A DNA stretch of 64,000 nucleotides from Enoplosus armatus. Its lineage: Eukaryota; Chordata; Actinopteri; Centrarchiformes; Enoplosidae. Below the pieces are notes generated by a model, which saw nothing but the letters and a program-made list of their open reading frames with translations, had not been told where the DNA came from and did no database searches. Positions 12,661 through 22,670 of the stretch are shown piece after piece (the stretch's first letter is position 1; every line of letters starts with the position of its first letter). The DNA is taken from NCBI RefSeq assembly GCF_043641665.1, contig NC_092198.1, positions 16,459,001 to 16,523,000 of the forward strand, given 5' to 3'. The position numbers and the translations under genes were made by a program.

Positions 12661-15600
12661 ATCCAGCCATATGAATTCCCATGCTTGCGGTTAAGTACCT
12701 GAAGACCCAGAAGAAAGAGAAGCACGCAAGCAAGTCATGGGGTTTAGACATGGCACAGAACACTTGGAGAGCCAATTTGAATATGAATATGCCCTGCTGT
12801 TGGTACCACTGACGTTAATTATGGCTTATTACAATTGGCTGTCCTCCTTCCAATGGCAGAGTGATAGCAAACCCATTGTTCCTCAGTGCACCGCACCTCA
12901 CTTCATTTGTCAGACATTGCTTTTGCCGGTGGAAAGATACAATTAACTGGCCTGCCTGAGAACACTGTATGACAATCAGGTGTCTTTGCTGTTGAATAGA
13001 CAGCTGGGAGACACTCAGTGAATTGGTTTGTTACAGCACAAGATAATAATCATCGCGGCCGTCGTCGTGATTGCGATGCTACTGCAGCAAGACGGCAGGT
13101 TAATAGAGGGGCTGAAGGTCACTCTGCTTTTTTCTGAGAAGAAATATGGTCATTTTTTTTTAAAAACTGCTTTTTTTTCTCGTGAAGCATCCTCATGAGC
13201 TGTTATTGATTCATCTCACGTATTCCCTCCTCGAGGGTGAGAGAGGTGCTGAGTAAGTCTCTGTGTAATCGTGAGGCTTGTTTACTCCAGAGGTGCCACA
13301 AACCCATCTGACCCCGTGGCCCTGCACGACTATAGGGAATGTAATTACAAGACAGATAAACACAGTGATATACTGTGAGTGTGTCTCTACTCACACAGCT
13401 GCAGCAGGAAAAGTCTGAAGAGGAAAGACCAAACTTTTGCACACTGAAATCAACACAACACCAGCTGCCATGTGATACTTCAGTAACCTCAAACACTTTT
13501 TTCGTGCCATTTAAGGCAGCAAATAATGAGTTAAAACTTCACACAAAATGCAAAATGGTCCTCCAAAGAGCAGCAAGAGAAGACAAACCCGGACTCTCCA
13601 GTAATCTCTGTCTTCATCAGCCAACAAAAGGAGAAAATCTACTTTTGTGGAGTGCTCAGTTTACTGACGTCATGGTTTCTTGGTTACCCATAGTAACCAA
13701 AAAAAATACACCATCAATGTGTGAAGTTGCTTAGCGTATCTTTAGTGTATCCAGCCTGTATTTATATTTAGAGCCAGGATCTCAAACACAATCTTCTGCA
13801 GAGAATAGATCCTGTTTATGTTGCACATTTTTGAGAGTACCAGTTTTCATGGAAAAACTCTATAAAGCTGCTCTTCAAAGCTGCCTCATATCCCTGATAC
13901 TCTGGAGTTTCATTTGGTTAGTGATTAGAAACAAAATCATCAAAGCATATATTCAGTGACAAAATGTTAATCATAAAGCTGGATGTAGACAAATCATGGC
14001 GAATATGCTCATTAATGGGTGTTGATGAGGGTTGTTTCGACTGCAAATCAATGTGAAAATCTGTGTTTAAAATAAAAGTAACTGCCGTCTTCTTTGCAAG
14101 CCGGTCGTTTTCTGAAACTGCTCTCTTGTCGTCAGTCTCAGCACCACGACGATGAGAAGCGAGCGCTGAGCCGAGAGATCATCGTTCTCAACAACCACCT
14201 GATGGAGGCAAAACTCACCATCGAGAAGCTACAAGAGGACAATGTAAGAGCCTCCTTAGGTTTTTCATCTCGACAGAATCAAATAATGCTTAACCCTAAC
14301 CCTATTAAGTCTGTGTCTGTGAATTCCTGCCTTGAACAAAAACAATCTGCTTAAATTTTCATGACGATATTTTCCTCACTATAACAAGATACTTTCATGT
14401 TACAACATGTTCTTACCAAATCATTTTGTTACAACAACTCTTAATAACGAGAAGCTGACTGGGTTCTTGTTTTTTCTCATGGTGGAAGCTGGCCTAGATG
14501 TCTATTCTAGTACTAGATAGCAGAGAGAAAAATAGGAACTTTTGCTCTTGTTAACCTTCGTAATTCTGCACAGAAACAGCGAAAAGGTGATGTTTGTAGC
14601 TGTCACTGTAGTAAAGTGAGTTTGGCTGGTAGAAGTAGAGTGAGACCTAATCAGTAGATGTGATGAAAATGCTCACCAACACTTGTGAATATTCATCCCT
14701 AAGTGTTACGTCTTGTCTTTCTTGTCGTTTTCATGATGTGGCTCTGAAGGACATGTACAGGAAGGACTGTAACCTGGCAGCTCAGCTTCTCCAGTGCAAC
14801 AAGTCTCTTTACAGGGCCCAGCTCTCTGAGGTGAGCCCTACACTCACTTTTACATGACACTCTGTCCTGTAATCAAGTTCAAATCTACAACTCACCTTTT
14901 TTTTAAACAAACATTTTACTTGTTTTATCAAACCGTATTATTATCACATCAAATCCTTAGACGTTTAAATTTAATAAATATATTCAATCATACACAAGAG
15001 ACAACACAACGCCAGCCAGGTAAAAGCCAAATATTTGGTGAAATAGCTGTGATTTGTGGGGAAGAGGAGGTGTTTCTTGTGCAGCTGCACTAAGATGAAT
15101 TTTCAGCTCATGACATAAGATGAGGGGGGGTGGGGGGGGGGTGCTGTCTCGACTGTAACTGAAGGTCATGTTGCCCTTCTTTGTGAGGCAGAAGAGATAA
15201 GAGGCAAGACATGGCGGAGTGGTGACGGCTGTAGGTCACTGCAGGAAGGGCGGAGATCGGAGAATTAAAGCTGTTTTGGCCTGAATAACCTTCACCTTAG
15301 AGAAGTGAAAGAGGCAACGTTTCAAAAAGCTGGTAGCTAATAAAACATCGAGACACATAATCTATAACTTACTTCATTAATAGTAGTAGATTACTGTTGT
15401 CATGGATGAATGAAAGATCATCTGCACTTTACAGTGGATTTTATATAATCTATGGATCATACTTCAAGTGTGGTTACCTCCATTACTATTGTGATTTGTT
15501 TCTTACAAAGAAATAATATTGTCACATCAGAGGCAAATTCAACAGCCGCTCTTACTTTTTTAGGTTTAAAGGTTACATAACAAACTTTTCCTCCAAACTA

Positions 15601-18600
15601 AGCTTCTGTGTTATACATTTATCAATTAATTATATGACAAATGTGGCCAAATTACATGTGGGCTCGGATATGAAAAGTAACAGTAGCACAGATCTTGTGT
15701 TTGCACCCATCAGAGAGACAGGGGTCTTAATTAAACCAGGGCTCTCAAGTCTTTCTCCTCCTGTCACTCGATATGCAGATAAGTCAGAGTGTATTTCTGC
15801 TGCACCGGGTTTAATGATCACGTAGTTGTCTGACAATGATTGAGCGTGAAGCAGCATGGAAACTAGAGGCGAACATTTTTTGGGGATTCCTGTGGGATCA
15901 CCGCGGGATGGGAGTCAGTTTCACTATTGATCACGTGTCTGGGATCACCATCATAATAACAATAGGCCACTTTTTATATATAAATATCCAGTTCTAATAT
16001 GAATAAACACTTTTGACGTCATATTGAACATATTCTAGTCAATCTGTAGTGTTTTTTTTATTCATGTGGCTGGTTGGTTGTGGTCACCTGACCAGTGCAT
16101 GACGATTGGCGACGTCATGCTTCGATTGGCGACGTCATGCTTCGATTGGAGTCGAAGTCAGATTCGGGGGAAGATAGCATTGCAGTGTAACAGAGTAAAA
16201 GACAGTGATTCGTGTGTCACACTGACAGAGCTTTCGGGCAAGTTTGACGTTTTAAACAGGTTCCTATAAGAGTCAAGAGTGACAGTGTTAAAACTCTGTA
16301 TGCTGTTTGGAAGACGTAGACATCGAATCAAGTCATTCTTCCGGGATTTGGACGGGACAGGAGTATTTTTGTGGGAGTGGGAAGGGACAGGAGTGAAAAT
16401 CCACTCCTGTGTCACCCTCTAATGGAAACTACATCATAGTTGTGCACAAATGTGAAGGACAGCTCACTGATCAAGGAGCTGAAAATACAGTATGTGGCAA
16501 AATGTAAATGGAGAGCACACTGCAGCCTCGTCACGCCATCCTGCTGTTGCTTGTGAAAAGAGATGCATGTGGATATTGATGAGTGTTTTAACACTAGCCC
16601 GGCTTGGCGCCACTTTCTGCTGCATCAGCCCTGGGCCTTGTGCCGCGCCCATGTGACAAGGGTGGATTTTAAAGCTGGCAAGTGTCCATGAGGTTAAAGA
16701 ATGCCTCTCCACGTTTTGCCCATATGGCTGAATGGAAATATCAATGCAAACTGCAGTTGGTTGCGTAAGGTTCATAAAATATCTCCCTACACATCTACAG
16801 GACACACAAACACATGCACACCCTCGCTGTGCACAGTATAGGATCTGTTATAGAATGAAAAACTGATCTGCAGGCATACTGCCAAACATAATGGGGGTCA
16901 GAGGCTATACATGCACTCACTGTATGTCCACCGGTTTGCTGGTCCTGTGGGTGGGAGCTAATCGAAAGCATATTGATGAATGATGCTGCAGCATTTTTGA
17001 GAAGTGCAGTGGCTCTTCAGCGCTTACTGAAGTGCTTCAGTCGTTTGTTTTGCTGCAAAACAAGCACAGAGAGAGTATAAAATGATTGGGCTCCGATTTC
17101 TGAACGCCACATAAAAGCTAATTGTGATCTCGTTCAAAACAAGCCCAAAATGAAAAATGTGTGGACAGTAATTAAGTGGCATTTAGTTTGGTCCAAGTTG
17201 TAATAAAACGGTTGTGATAAAATGTTCATGTTCTCTGTGGTGTTTGTCTTTTCTCTATCTACAAAGTTATAATTAGCTTGCCTCTCATTGCCAATTAGGA
17301 ACAACTGACTAGATTCCCGTTGATGATGTGCTGCGGTTGGCTTAATGCTTGTTGCTATGGAGAGGCATAGATAGTGGATGGAGGCTTGTTTTTTTAAGAA
17401 ACGCTCTGAATAGAGCAGTGTCTTTCTTCTCCAAGGAAGGCGACTCAGTTCACCTTTCATTTTTTCCTCTTTTGTTAAGGCTCACTGAAAATGACACTTT
17501 GATTTTTTTTTTTTTGTGTGACTGTAGTCACGAACACAATTATTCCAGTCAAGTCAGATAAATGCAGAGGTGTATGTTGTGGTGAAATCTCCTATTGTAC
17601 TGACGCACAACTGCAGTGCACAAGGACAGAAACTGCTGTTAAATTAAAGTATGTTGTAGTATCTTCCTACAAATATACATTCATTGAGTAAATATGCAAT
17701 ACAGAGTCCTCATTGTTAAGCCCCCTTTACAATGTGCGGTTTTGGGCTGTCTGCGAGCAAAGTTGACAATCGTGGGAGAAACGAAATAAAATCTTTGGTT
17801 GTCAATCCCAAAAAGTGAGTGCAAGCTAATGACAGTGACATAAATTTAGACCAATTTCTCATAAAGTGACTGTTGCCACGACCCACGTCTACAAACTAAC
17901 CAATCAGAATACGACATAAACTGACGCAGAATACACTGACCAAAGTGACATTTTGCCAACCATTTTAGAATAAAGTCTTGAAAATAAACACTTCTAAATC
18001 AAAATAATGGTGAAGAGGTGAAACAAAAGTATTTTTTTTATCCTGCAATACAAAAGAATACAAAAGCAACTTTCAGAGCAACAAATGAAGCAAAGATACC
18101 AGCGACAAGACATGAGCATACGATGAAGACAAAAGTAAATAGGAATGTCAAGAGACTGGTCATCTGTTGGTACAGCAACGCTTACATCTCATGTTTCCTG
18201 CCCTTCTCTTTCCTCTGACACTTGTAGCTGCCTGCTGATTTTCAGGAGCGACTGACCATGCACATGGAGGAGTCTCCTCTCTGCCACACCTACCCCGACA
18301 CTGTCCCGGCCTCCCTCATTGCCAAAGTGCTCGAGAAGCCAGACGAGGCCTGCAGCAGCAGCCAGGCCTCCCGCTCCCCCAGCCCCCAAGCCCAGGACCA
18401 TGCTTTTATCTTGGAGAGCCTGGGACCAGGAGAGCGGCTGGGGCTCCGTGCAGCCTACAAGTCTGACCTGTACAGCAGCGACACTGCCCTGTACTGCCCT
18501 GATGACCGACACCGCGAGCGGAGGCCCAGCATGGACCTCCACGGTCAGAGGAAGCTGCTATACGGGCCCCAAAACTCCACCGACAGCAACCCAGAGGAGG

Positions 18601-19640
18601 GCTCAGTGGGGTTGAGGGCTGGCTTCTCCCAGGAGCACTTTGCTAAGTTCCCTGCCACCCTGGGTGCAGGTTCCAGCTCCTACTCCAGCTTCAGTGGAGG
18701 GGGCTCTGAAGACAAAGGCAACGGCCCGCCCAGCAGTGCTGCTTCCTCCCCGCGCCACCATTCCCTCTACATGGACTGGAGAGATGCAGGAGACTATGAG
18801 AGAAAGAGTGACTCCTCCTGGGAGAGGGACAGTCCCAGAGGCTTTGCCAATGCTCATCCCTTCCAGCAGACGGAGCTCAGCCACCACCAGAACGGCAGCT
18901 CGCCCGTCTACAGCCGCACCATGTCCTCCTGTTTCAGTGAGCCCTATGAGCCACTCCCTCCCTCCTCATCCCCAAGCGTTGCCTACGGAGACAGTCGTCG
19001 AGGCAGCACATTAGCCCCAGAGGAGGAGGAGCTGATTGGCCGATGGAGACAACTTAGTGTGGAGGACTTAAGTGCCCACAGTTACCGCAGCCCGGGCCGG
19101 GCCTCACCTTACAGCTTCTCAGAACAGCACTTCTCTGTCCGGCCCGCCAAGATCCGACTCGGGCCGCTCTACAGCAGCTTCCAGGAAGGGGCTGACTATT
19201 ACCATCACGGAGTGGGTGTCATGGACCCAGCGTGGGTAGCCGCCAGCCCCAGCCCCGAATGCAGCCCAGGGCTGCGGCAGGCTCACAGCCAAGCCCACCT
19301 GTACCGAGCCGAGGACAGCCAGGGGTCGGAGCACAGCCTCTACCACTCAGGGAGCTCCAAGGACAGGGAGGGTAATGTGGCAGCTGGCGGCCAGAGCACG
19401 GATTACGTAGACCCCAGCCCCAATAGCTCCACCGAATCTCTGAACCAGAGGTCCCTGGAGATGGCCGCAGAGCTGCAGCACTATCAAGTGGAAATGCACA
19501 GCCTGCCTGCACAGGTGAGCCAGTCGCCACCACCGGCCCCGCCCCCTCCTCCTCCGTACAACCAAAAATTTGGCTCCCTGGGACTTTCCAGGAAGGACAG
19601 TCTGACCAAGGCCCAACTTTATGGAACCCTTCTGAACTGA
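10931..19640 (+). CDS. begain: Brain-enriched guanylate kinase-associated protein (BEGAIN), 5' end missing
   Basis: Inferred coding exons are 10931-11092, 12523-12589, 14136-14243, 14750-14830 and 18228-19640, all with AG acceptors, GT donors and matching phases. They encode 609 aa plus stop; human BEGAIN is about 593 aa. BEGAIN is a neuronal postsynaptic protein that binds the guanylate-kinase domain of PSD-95/SAP90. The first four exons encode the conserved coiled coil (RKRLSYTTHKLELL, then RRAQEELDKFTDKLRR, RINQDLEEKIHRD and YRKDCNLAAQLLQC). The large last exon holds the HMEE...IAKVLEKPD block, a Ser/Pro-rich low-complexity region, the GRASPYSFSE block, and a C terminus SRKDSLTKAQLYGTLLN that matches BEGAIN rather than its paralogue TJAP1. 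A proline tract with PPPY precedes this C terminus. The start exon is not found and the CDS is open at its 5' side. Confidence 0.93.
11113..11450. mobile_element. Fragment of a common teleost hAT-like non-autonomous repeat
   Basis: Begins CACAGTGGTGGAAGAAGAGC and continues with TTTACTTAAGTAGAAGTACC, ACTCCATTACAAGTACAAG, CCTGAAAAGTAACTAGTGAC and GGAAATAATCAAGTAAAGTA. This order is characteristic of the abundant teleost 'CAGTGGTGGAA' repeat. The right terminus (the inverted CCACCACTG end) is not seen, so the copy is truncated. It sits about 20 bp downstream of the begain donor at 11092. Confidence 0.65.
11451..12522 (+). other. begain intron, remainder
   Basis: Intronic sequence with no recognisable gene. 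A short TCA/CAT trinucleotide run lies at about 12297-12315. Confidence 0.7.
12605..12656. repeat. (TG)26 microsatellite
   Basis: Pure 52-bp TG run starting 15 bases after the begain donor at 12590. It is likely length-polymorphic. Its position just inside the intron places a long UG tract beside a 67-nt exon. Confidence 0.97.
12657..14135 (+). other. begain intron between exons 12523-12589 and 14136-14243
   Basis: No exon recognised. Contains a CRE plus an RFX-like palindrome (13665-13698). An open frame across 13375-13734 has no recognisable domain and I treat it as spurious. Confidence 0.7.
13665..13698. promoter_or_regulatory. Palindromic CRE next to an RFX/X-box-like inverted repeat
   Basis: TGACGTCA (a full CREB/ATF site) occupies 13665-13672. 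Nine bases later GGTTAC-CCATA-GTAACC (13682-13698) forms a perfect 6-bp inverted repeat resembling an RFX X-box, although the spacer is longer than the common form. It is intronic in begain. Function is inferred from motif identity only. Confidence 0.4.
15864..16421. mobile_element. hAT-like non-autonomous DNA transposon with 8-bp target-site duplication
   Basis: The element starts TAGAGGCGAACAT and ends GTGTCACCCTCTA, whose reverse complement is TAGAGGGTGACAC, so the termini are imperfect inverted repeats (9 of 13 positions match). It is flanked on both sides by the direct repeat ATGGAAAC (15856-15863 and 16422-16429). An 8-bp duplication is the hallmark of the hAT superfamily. The subterminal regions are rich in GGGA/CAGGAGT blocks (for example GGGACAGGAGT repeated near 16355 and 16386). 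There is no transposase ORF. It carries CRE-like motifs in its centre. Confidence 0.8.
16103..16149. repeat. 20-bp tandem repeat with CRE-like and inverted-CCAAT cores
   Basis: CGATTGGCGACGTCATGCTT occurs twice head-to-tail (16103-16122, 16123-16142) followed by a partial third unit CGATTGG. Each unit contains ATTGG (inverted CCAAT) and CGACGTCA (one base from a CRE). A perfect TGACGTCA lies upstream at 16014-16021. All lie inside the hAT-like element. Confidence 0.9.
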
Positions 19641-20545
19641 ATCAGGTTTATTCTTTGATAGGACGCTAGACGCAAGGCCCTGCTATGTCCAGCTGCACCT
19701 TCTGTTAGCACGACCATTTTTTATAGAAAATGGTTTGAATAGCAGCCAGGGGCCAAATAATTCAGTATCATGAACATGTAACTATTGCTGATTATTTAAA
19801 AGCTTTGATCGTATGGCAGTGGATGGCAGCAGTTTACACTACAATTGTCCTGAGCAAGTAAGTCATGTTAAAAGAGTTGGATGTGGGGCAACAGGAGGAG
19901 AGGAGCTGAGGTGGCCCATAAAACTTTGTAAGGATGTGTATGTATTTAAATTAGAAATGTATAAATATATACTTATAACTAAAAATTGAGTGATATATTT
20001 TGTATGTAGCTGTCAGCAAGAAATACATCCGAAACCAACAAAATGCAAAATCTTGTTGATAAACCTGGAACTTGTATATAAATGAAAAACTGCCAACCCT
20101 ATATTCGAAAACACAGAGAGGTATTTTAATTGAGAATTGACGCCCGTATAAACTGCACATAGATTCAGTCATTATTTTTAATGGACTGGAACAGTGTTGG
20201 CCTTGTGAGGATTTGAATAAGAATTTTGAACACAGGAAAACAAATGAATCACTTAAATGAGAGGCACACATTTTGTTTTTCTTCTGTTGATTGAATTTGA
20301 CGGTATCGGTGGGTGTGTTTTATTGTTATTGATGGAACGTTTTGAGATCAGTCTTAGCAGTCAGTATTACTTTATTTTTGCTCTTCTATATCCCACGGAG
20401 AGGTTTTCCTGCCCCCATTCTACCTCAGATTTGGATGCCCACACCCCATCAAGCCACTGTAACCCTGTTTCTTTGACAACGATGCATGTTTATATATTTT
20501 GGTTGTTTTGTTCGCCTAATAAAGCACAAATTATACATATAACCT
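19641..20545 (+). other. begain: begain 3' untranslated region
   Basis: AT-rich sequence between the begain stop and its poly(A) signal. An open frame on the opposite strand at 19951-20271 has no recognisable content. Confidence 0.7.
20518..20523 (+). terminator. begain: begain poly(A) signal AATAAA
   Basis: Canonical AATAAA about 880 bp after the stop codon, followed within about 50 bases by a GT-rich stretch (AAATGTGTGGGG). This supports a transcript end near 20545. Confidence 0.7.
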
Positions 20546-21104
20546 CCAAGCCTTCCTCTGATGTTCAAATGTGTGGGGATTTGAAATGTGGATGCACGAA
20601 AGAGACATCATGTTTTACAGCAGCACATGATCGGTTGAGATAATTGCGTGCGTCTGCTGATCCCATAGTGTGGAGTCGAGTCGATTGAACTGAGAGGCGG
20701 ACTCTTCATCAGTCAAATTCGCATTGCTGCAGCCATGTGGTGCATGCCTGCTGAGTCACTACGAAGCCCCGCTTTATCACTATTTGTGAATTTAAAAATA
20801 GGTTAGTGGAGAAAGAGTTTTGCCAAGATCAGCAAGCTCAAAACAGACAGGAAGTTTATTTGTGTCACTAACTACAAGGAATTGTTATCCTGCTAAGGTT
20901 TTTGTAGTATTAAACACACTAAGCAGTTAATACTCAATGTATGGCAGCAATTGTACAAGTGGCTGGTACTAAATATACACAGGGTGGACAACGTAACAAG
21001 AATACCTCATGATATAAAGCTCAAAAACAGCCCCACGATAAATTCCACTTTTGTGAGACCTGCTGATTAAACTCCTTTTAGGTCGATATATTTCAATGAG
21101 GTGT

Positions 21105-21385
21105 AGGGCTAAAACAATTGGTCAATTAATCGATTAGTTGATCATCCGAAAATTAATTGGCAACATCTCAAATTTGAAGACTTTTCTCTGTTTTAAACCG
21201 AATATCTTTGAGTTTTGGGACTGTTGGTCAGACAAAACAAGACATTTGAAGACATCACCTTGGACCCCTGGAAAATTGTGAATGATATTTTTCAGTATTT
21301 TCTTATTAGTAGGCTAAGCGATTAGTTGAAAAAATAATTGACAGATAAATCGAGAATGAAAATAATCGTTAGTTCCAGCCCCCCT
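21105..21385. repeat. Interspersed repeat, 'AATCGATTAG' family
   Basis: Starts GGGCTAAAACAATTGGTC and ends ATAATCGTTAGTTCCAGCCC, so the ends are inverted repeats. Internal blocks are TTAATCGATTAGTTGATC, CAGACAAAACAAGACATTTG and ACAGATAAATCGAGAATG. This is a very common teleost repeat. Related copies are at 36428, 45357, 47255 and 56874. Confidence 0.75.
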
Positions 21386-21475
21386 GAGGTGTCTCTTGTA
21401 ATTAGTTACCGTCAGTTCTGTATCTTCTATAATAGTAAATAGTAATAGTATAATAGTATTGGATATTTGGCTTTT

Positions 21476-21550
21476 GAGCTGTTGGTCAGACAAAACAAGA
21501 CATTTGAAGACTTCACATTGGGCTTTTGGAAATTGTACTGTGCAGTATTG
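21476..21550. repeat. Partial second copy of the 'AATCGATTAG' repeat
   Basis: CTGTTGGTCAGACAAAACAA and the following CATTTGAAGAC repeat a segment at about 21222-21255 almost exactly, 256 bp away. This indicates a nested or tandem fragment. Confidence 0.7.
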
Positions 21551-22670
21551 CTGTATCTCCTTAATGCCCAGGTGAGAGGAGATTGACATGCGAGACTGGA
21601 TCCATCCACAGGAGGGAGCCACAGAGCGGCAGCATCTCACTGATCTGCATTGTCAACCTTATTGTTCCGTCTCCTCCAGACACAGCAGCAACATTTACAC
21701 TTCAAACACATCAACAGAGGGGGAAACTAGATTAACAGCTACCCCCCGCCTCTTCTTTTCTTTTTTACACTGCAAAATACATGCTAAAGTATGCACAAAT
21801 TTAGCATTCAAGCACAATACCTGAACTAGAAATGGTTATGCTTTTCAAACCGCTCTGAGGATTTGCACAGCACAAGCAATAATGTGTGACCTCACAAAGA
21901 AGAAAAAGCTTGACTTTGATGAATGCAAAGAGGAGATGAGCGCTTCCCCTTTGATCCTGATGTGTGTGTAAATCTCCGTCAGGTCACCCGCATTTAGTAA
22001 GACCGAGAGCAAGGTGCTATCTAGGTTTTGTATCATTTATTAATTATCATTTCCACGTCTGTTTCCATCACTGTCGATTTGAAAGTAGTTTTAACAGGAG
22101 CACCTACTATTAAGCACCATGTGTGCCATCTTAGCACGTTTCCTCACTTCCTAGGTGTCTTTCTAGGAAGTCAAAAAGTTCATGTGGATGTTGTTTTAGT
22201 TTACATGCACTTAAGTAACCGGGTTACATTTCTTAAATGTCATGAGAATAAGACACTCTTTTTTCGTTTTTTTCCCCCAGTTACATTTCTCCAGGAGAAC
22301 ACCAATTTCTTGATAACTGGGTTTTTTTAATTGGCTGTTCGCGTGTACACTTTGTGCATGAAAAGAGAGGTCATTTCACACAGCGATGCGTCTTCGTTTG
22401 AACCATCACATTTACAGGAACGTCTTTTAATTCAAAGCTTTATACATTCTCTGATCAACCCACTGCAACATACACTTAGCACTCTTGCTCACAGACACTT
22501 AATTTACACACTTCATTGGCACAGCATGTCATTTAGTTAATGATTATAGGTGGCAAGGTGGCAATCTGTCTTTTCACTGGCCCTCTCTCGTAGAACAGCG
22601 CCTGGTGGGCTGCTAGAGATGAAGCATTTTGTCCAAGAACACATCAAGTCCCGCCAGAACAAGACTCTGC

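Larger units (their letters stand above)
14831..18227 (+). other. Last begain intron
   Basis: 3.4-kb intron. It contains G-rich runs near 15123-15142 (potential quadruplex), the hAT-like element at 15864-16421, and otherwise AT-rich sequence without recognisable genes. Confidence 0.8.
20546..22670. other. Convergent intergenic region between begain and rdh14
   Basis: Tail-to-tail region with no gene recognised. Contains the interspersed repeat at 21105-21385 and a second partial copy at 21476-21550. The rdh14 3' UTR must lie in the right part. Possible minus-strand poly(A) signals are TTTATT at 22036 and TTTAAT at 22426 and 22326; I cannot choose between them. Confidence 0.6.

Noticed and set aside
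12290..12775. 161-codon minus-strand open frame
   Set aside because: Driven by the TG and CAT simple repeats (His/Thr and Met runs) and overlaps a begain exon on the other strand.
13375..13734. 119-codon plus-strand open frame in a begain intron
   Set aside because: No recognisable domain, and no splice or promoter support; treated as chance.
14288..14303. Telomere-like CCCTAACCCTA
   Set aside because: Only about two repeat units; chance occurrence.
18189..19616. Long antisense and alternate-frame open frames across the begain terminal exon
   Set aside because: They are GC-rich shadows of a well-supported coding exon and show no known domain or splice context.
10931..19640. Assignment of this gene as tjap1
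   Set aside because: TJAP1 is the paralogue with a similar coiled coil, but the block IAKVLEKPD, GRASPYSFSE and the exact C-terminal KDSLTKAQLYGTLLN match BEGAIN better.
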